Source: a bacterium (GTDB lineage Bacteria > Patescibacteriota > Microgenomatia > Levybacterales > UBA12049). Taken from it: a stretch of DNA of 9,243 bases. A program made the translations under genes and the position numbers. The stretch is from assembly GCA_021784535.1 (NCBI GenBank), contig JAJYHW010000007.1:1-9243 (forward strand). The letters run 5' to 3'. Under the pieces are notes generated by a model. It had not been told where the DNA came from. It made no database searches and saw nothing but the letters and a program-made list of their open reading frames with translations. The first letter of the stretch is position 1, and every line of letters starts with the position of its first letter. Shown piece by piece: positions 7,650 to 9,243 of this stretch.

Positions 7650-7678
7650 CCCCGATTTAAGCGAGATCAAAAAAAATT

Positions 7679-8263
7679 CTATAACAAAAATCTTTTTAGT
7701 TTCTGAAAATCTTTCTGCAACAGCAATTTGTATTTATTGGGAAACCGCAGGGCTGCTGCCGGATGGAAAGTTAAAAAATATTTGATGTTTTTTTTATCCT
7801 GAGCATCGTCGAAGGATCCTTCAATAACCTGTCCATGCTCTGAGGCAATTTTTACTTTCTTTTCCAAAACTCCCTCAGCTGCAACCCTTCCTAACAAAAC
7901 GACAACTTTTGGCTGAATAATAGCAAACTGTTTCATCAAATGAACTCTCCCATGAGCGATATCCTGTGAGGTTGGGGTTCCTCTATCAGGCAAATATTTT
8001 ACAGGACTGGTGATATAAACATCTTTCTCATCATCCAAACCAATTTCTCGAATTAAACCTCTCAAAAGTTGCCCGGATCTGCCGATAAAAGGTCTTCCTG
8101 TTGCTGCTTCCCGTTTGCCTGGCGCTTCACCGATAAAGACAACGTCAGCGTTGGGATTCCCCTCTCCAGGGACAGCTTTACCGCTTTTACCTATTTTGCA
8201 AATTTTGCAATTCTCAATTTCTTTTGCAATATTATCGAGTTGTTGTTTATCATTTTTATTCAT
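7679..8263 (-). CDS. Type-4-like uracil-DNA glycosylase, 194 aa, two cluster cysteines missing
   Basis: The enzyme would remove uracil from DNA to start base-excision repair. Seen: the CKIC pair (Cys19, Cys22), motif A VVFIGEAPGKREA with GRPFIGRSGQLL (about 41-67), the ITSPVKY segment (84-90), and the catalytic-His motif FHPAAALRFP (166-175). The length is normal for family 4. In the canonical family the third and fourth ligands of the [4Fe-4S] cluster are a Cys in VVKC and one about 15 residues later. Here they are Tyr90 (VKY) and Gly105 (AHGRVHL), so the standard cluster cannot form. The segment SFDDAQDKK (about 150-158) is encoded by a copy of a genomic palindromic repeat. The gene starts 27 bp after the GIY-YIG stop, probably in one operon, with the rRNA promoter just beyond its own stop. 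The ATG at 8263 has only a weak AGG upstream. Confidence 0.9.
   Translation of the reverse strand: MNKNDKQQLDNIAKEIENCKICKIGKSGKAVPGEGNPNADVVFIGEAPGKREAATGRPFIGRSGQLLRGLIREIGLDDEKDVYITSPVKYLPDRGTPTSQDIAHGRVHLMKQFAIIQPKVVVLLGRVAAEGVLEKKVKIASEHGQVIEGSFDDAQDKKNIKYFLTFHPAAALRFPNKYKLLLQKDFQKLKRFLL
7796..7817. repeat. Palindromic repeat copy 1, inside the glycosylase gene
   Basis: CCTGAGCATCGTCGAAGG at 7798-7815 with flanking AT...AT, giving complementary ends ATCCT/AGGAT. It matches copy 2 at 8273-8290 in 16 of 18 bases. It is translated in frame as part of SFDDAQDKK. Confidence 0.75.
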
Positions 8264-8271
8264 AAATTTTT

Positions 8272-8291
8272 GCCTGAGCGTAGTCGAAGGC
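8272..8291. repeat. Palindromic repeat copy 2, between glycosylase and GIY-YIG genes
   Basis: CCTGAGCGTAGTCGAAGG at 8273-8290 with flanking G...C, giving complementary ends GCCT/AGGC. It fills the 27-bp gap between the GIY-YIG stop and the glycosylase start. Confidence 0.8.
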
Positions 8292-8563
8292 TACCATTCC
8301 TTTTTCCAAATTCCATTTATCAATTTTTCTTTCTTTTCTCGTGTCCATCCCTTAATTTGCTTTTCTCTCAAACTTGCTTCTTCAAAATGATCAAACTCTT
8401 CAATATATGCCATCCGTTTAACACCGTGCTTAGCTGTATATTCCCCTCCCAAACCTGAAACATGTTGATCATATCGCAAATCTGGCATCCAGGTTCTTCC
8501 TGTATAATAGCTTCCGTCTAAACATTCAATTATATAAACAAACCATTTCCATTTTCTTTGCAT
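8291..8563 (-). CDS. Small GIY-YIG nuclease-family protein, 90 aa
   Basis: A second single-domain GIY-YIG protein. FVYIIEC (8-14) and YYTG (19-22) are the two name motifs. Arg30 lies in DLRYDQH, and Glu67 in ASLREKQIKGWTR is the metal ligand. It differs clearly from the protein at 4275-4517 (GRTWMPDLRYDQHVSGLGG against GYSNNVEKRLEQHNSGK), so the two are not recent duplicates. The length is typical of the YhbQ-like group, whose cellular role is poorly defined, probably DNA cleavage or repair. It sits between an RNA methyltransferase and a uracil-DNA glycosylase on the same strand, 48 bp and 27 bp apart, consistent with an operon. AAGGGG at 8578-8573, supplied by palindromic repeat copy 3, is a possible Shine-Dalgarno 9 nt before the ATG. 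Confidence 0.88.
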   Translation of the reverse strand: MQRKWKWFVYIIECLDGSYYTGRTWMPDLRYDQHVSGLGGEYTAKHGVKRMAYIEEFDHFEEASLREKQIKGWTREKKEKLINGIWKKEW

Positions 8564-8572
8564 ATGGTTTAC

Positions 8573-8603
8573 CCCTTCGACTCAGCTAAAGCTTCGCTCA
8601 GGG
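8573..8603. repeat. Palindromic repeat copy 3 (long form), after the SpoU-type gene
   Basis: A 31-bp element with ends CCC/GGG, starting CCCTTCGACTCAGC and ending TTCGCTCAGGG around an AGCT...AGCT core. It is the inverted, longer relative of copies 1 and 2. It could fold into a hairpin in the mRNA between the two genes. Confidence 0.8.
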
Positions 8604-8611
8604 AAAAATTT

Positions 8612-9142
8612 TTATGGTAGCCGTTTTGCAACTTCATACAGCATTATCCCCAAGCTCACCATCACATTCAAGCTGATATTGATCCCCCACATCGGCATCT
8701 CGGCAATGTAATCTGAGACATCCATCGCTTCTTTGGAGACACCATCGGTTTCATGCCCAATAATCAGCGCAACGGGAAATGTGTAATCAATCTTGTCATA
8801 AGGGACACTTCTTTCATTTTGTTCAATGGAAATTACCTGGAGATCTTTGATCTTAGATCTTAGATCTTTGATCGCAGCAACCGCAGTCGGCGCATATTCC
8901 CATGGGACCCATTCGGTTGTATTAATTGAAGCTTTTTTGATCCGGTGATGAGGAGGTGTCTCAGTCCCCCCACAAAGATAAACTTTTTCAACAGCTACAG
9001 CATCAGCAAGGCGGAAAATCGAGCCGATATTGTAGGTATCAAGCACATTATCCACAATAATATAAATAGGATTCCGCTTGATCTTTTTGAAAACCTCAGG
9101 ATCATGTTCGCTGAGCCGCAATTTCTTCGCATCAAGTTTCAT
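8612..9142 (-). CDS. SpoU/TrmH-family RNA 2'-O-methyltransferase, 176 aa
   Basis: A SPOUT methyltransferase that should transfer a methyl group from SAM to a ribose 2'-hydroxyl in tRNA or rRNA, working as a knotted dimer. Family motifs in order: motif 1 DTYNIGSIFRLADA (about 35-48, with the conserved Asn and Arg), motif 2 ALIIGHETDGVS (about 125-136) and motif 3 MPMWGINISLNVMVSLGI (about 149-166). It lacks the extra N-terminal RNA-binding domain of larger members. The ATG at 9142 is preferred; a TTG at 9157 is in frame but lies in the -10 region. TATAAT at 9154-9149 is 6 nt before the ATG, so the mRNA may be leaderless. A 21-bp in-frame duplication gives IKDLRSKIKDL around residues 90-100. 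First gene of the minus-strand run leading to the glycosylase. The target nucleotide cannot be read from the sequence. Confidence 0.92.
   Translation of the reverse strand: MKLDAKKLRLSEHDPEVFKKIKRNPIYIIVDNVLDTYNIGSIFRLADAVAVEKVYLCGGTETPPHHRIKKASINTTEWVPWEYAPTAVAAIKDLRSKIKDLQVISIEQNERSVPYDKIDYTFPVALIIGHETDGVSKEAMDVSDYIAEMPMWGINISLNVMVSLGIMLYEVAKRLP
8841..8873. repeat. 21-bp-period direct repeat inside the SpoU-type gene
   Basis: AGATCTTTGATC occurs at 8841-8852 and 8862-8873, with a third AGATCT between them. The 21-bp period keeps the frame and produces two IKDL units in the protein. Confidence 0.8.
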
Positions 9143-9148
9143 TGCATT

Positions 9149-9154
9149 ATTATA
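9149..9154 (-). promoter_or_regulatory. -10 hexamer of the SpoU-type gene
   Basis: Perfect TATAAT on the minus strand, 6 nt before the ATG at 9142, with no convincing -35. If used, transcription would begin at or next to the start codon. Confidence 0.45.
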
Positions 9155-9172
9155 CAATAAGTAACCAGAAAC

Positions 9173-9201
9173 TTGCTCCTTATTACGCCTCCTGCTACAA
9201 T
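9173..9201 (+). promoter_or_regulatory. Putative divergent promoter at the right edge
   Basis: TTGCTC (9173-9178), 17-bp spacer, TACAAT (9196-9201) on the plus strand. The expected start near 9208 is about 4 nt before the ATG at 9212. Together with the TATAAT at 9149-9154 it makes a compact divergent promoter region. Confidence 0.45.
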
Positions 9202-9211
9202 TAAATTACTG

Positions 9212-9243
9212 ATGAGCTTAAAATTCCCTTTCAAAATCAAATT
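9212..9243 (+). CDS. Start of an unknown gene, cut by the window edge
   Basis: An ATG at 9212 opens a frame reading MSLKFPFKIK to the end of the window. It has no Shine-Dalgarno, but a good promoter lies just upstream, a pattern shared with other genes here. Ten codons are too few to identify it. Confidence 0.35.
   Translation, partial: MSLKFPFKIK

Noticed and set aside
8069..8458. Plus-strand frames rich in Phe, Ser and Cys
   Set aside because: They are antisense to the glycosylase and GIY-YIG genes.

Overview
The window looks like part of the genome of a Candidate Phyla Radiation (Patescibacteria) bacterium. This is inferred from a single, unlinked 16S rRNA gene with a divergent 530 loop and a perfect EUB338-III probe site, AT-rich DNA, few Shine-Dalgarno sites despite an intact anti-SD in the 16S, two tiny GIY-YIG nucleases, and a cluster-depleted uracil-DNA glycosylase. 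The Microgenomates side is plausible, but I cannot place it by eye. Almost everything except two or three genes is read on the minus strand.

Left part (1-4114), accessory: a partial 2-TM potassium channel runs off the left edge, next to an unknown 107-aa protein. A frameshifted serine recombinase follows, then a 467-aa protein with a PRMT-like methyltransferase core. This converges on a 341-aa tyrosine recombinase with all catalytic residues. The recombinase lies 227 bp from the 3' end of tRNA-Ile(GAU), the usual layout at one end of a tRNA-targeting integrated element. The gap holds an inverted repeat that starts 1 nt from the encoded CCA.

Middle (4115-5546): read on minus, a promoter leads into a truncated tRNA 5' part, a GIY-YIG nuclease gene, a second truncated tRNA 5' part and then intact tRNA-Ile. 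The nuclease is bracketed by a perfect 25-bp direct repeat made of tRNA 5' sequence. This is the most unusual structure in the window. Upstream are a small tail-anchored protein, a small ORF interrupted by an in-frame stop, and tRNA-Cys(GCA) with its own promoter.

Ribosomal unit (5523-7649): a consensus TTGACA/TATAAT promoter, a leader with an intrinsic terminator followed by a boxA-like motif, the 16S gene, a long-range processing stem of about 19 bp enclosing the 16S, and a terminator. There is no 23S, 5S or spacer tRNA behind the 16S.

Right part (7679-9243), housekeeping: a minus-strand run of SpoU-type RNA methyltransferase, GIY-YIG protein and type-4-like uracil-DNA glycosylase. It is sprinkled with three copies of a short palindromic repeat, one of them translated inside the glycosylase. 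A divergent gene starts at the right edge. Several genes have a -10 hexamer 6-10 nt before the start codon, suggesting leaderless mRNAs.
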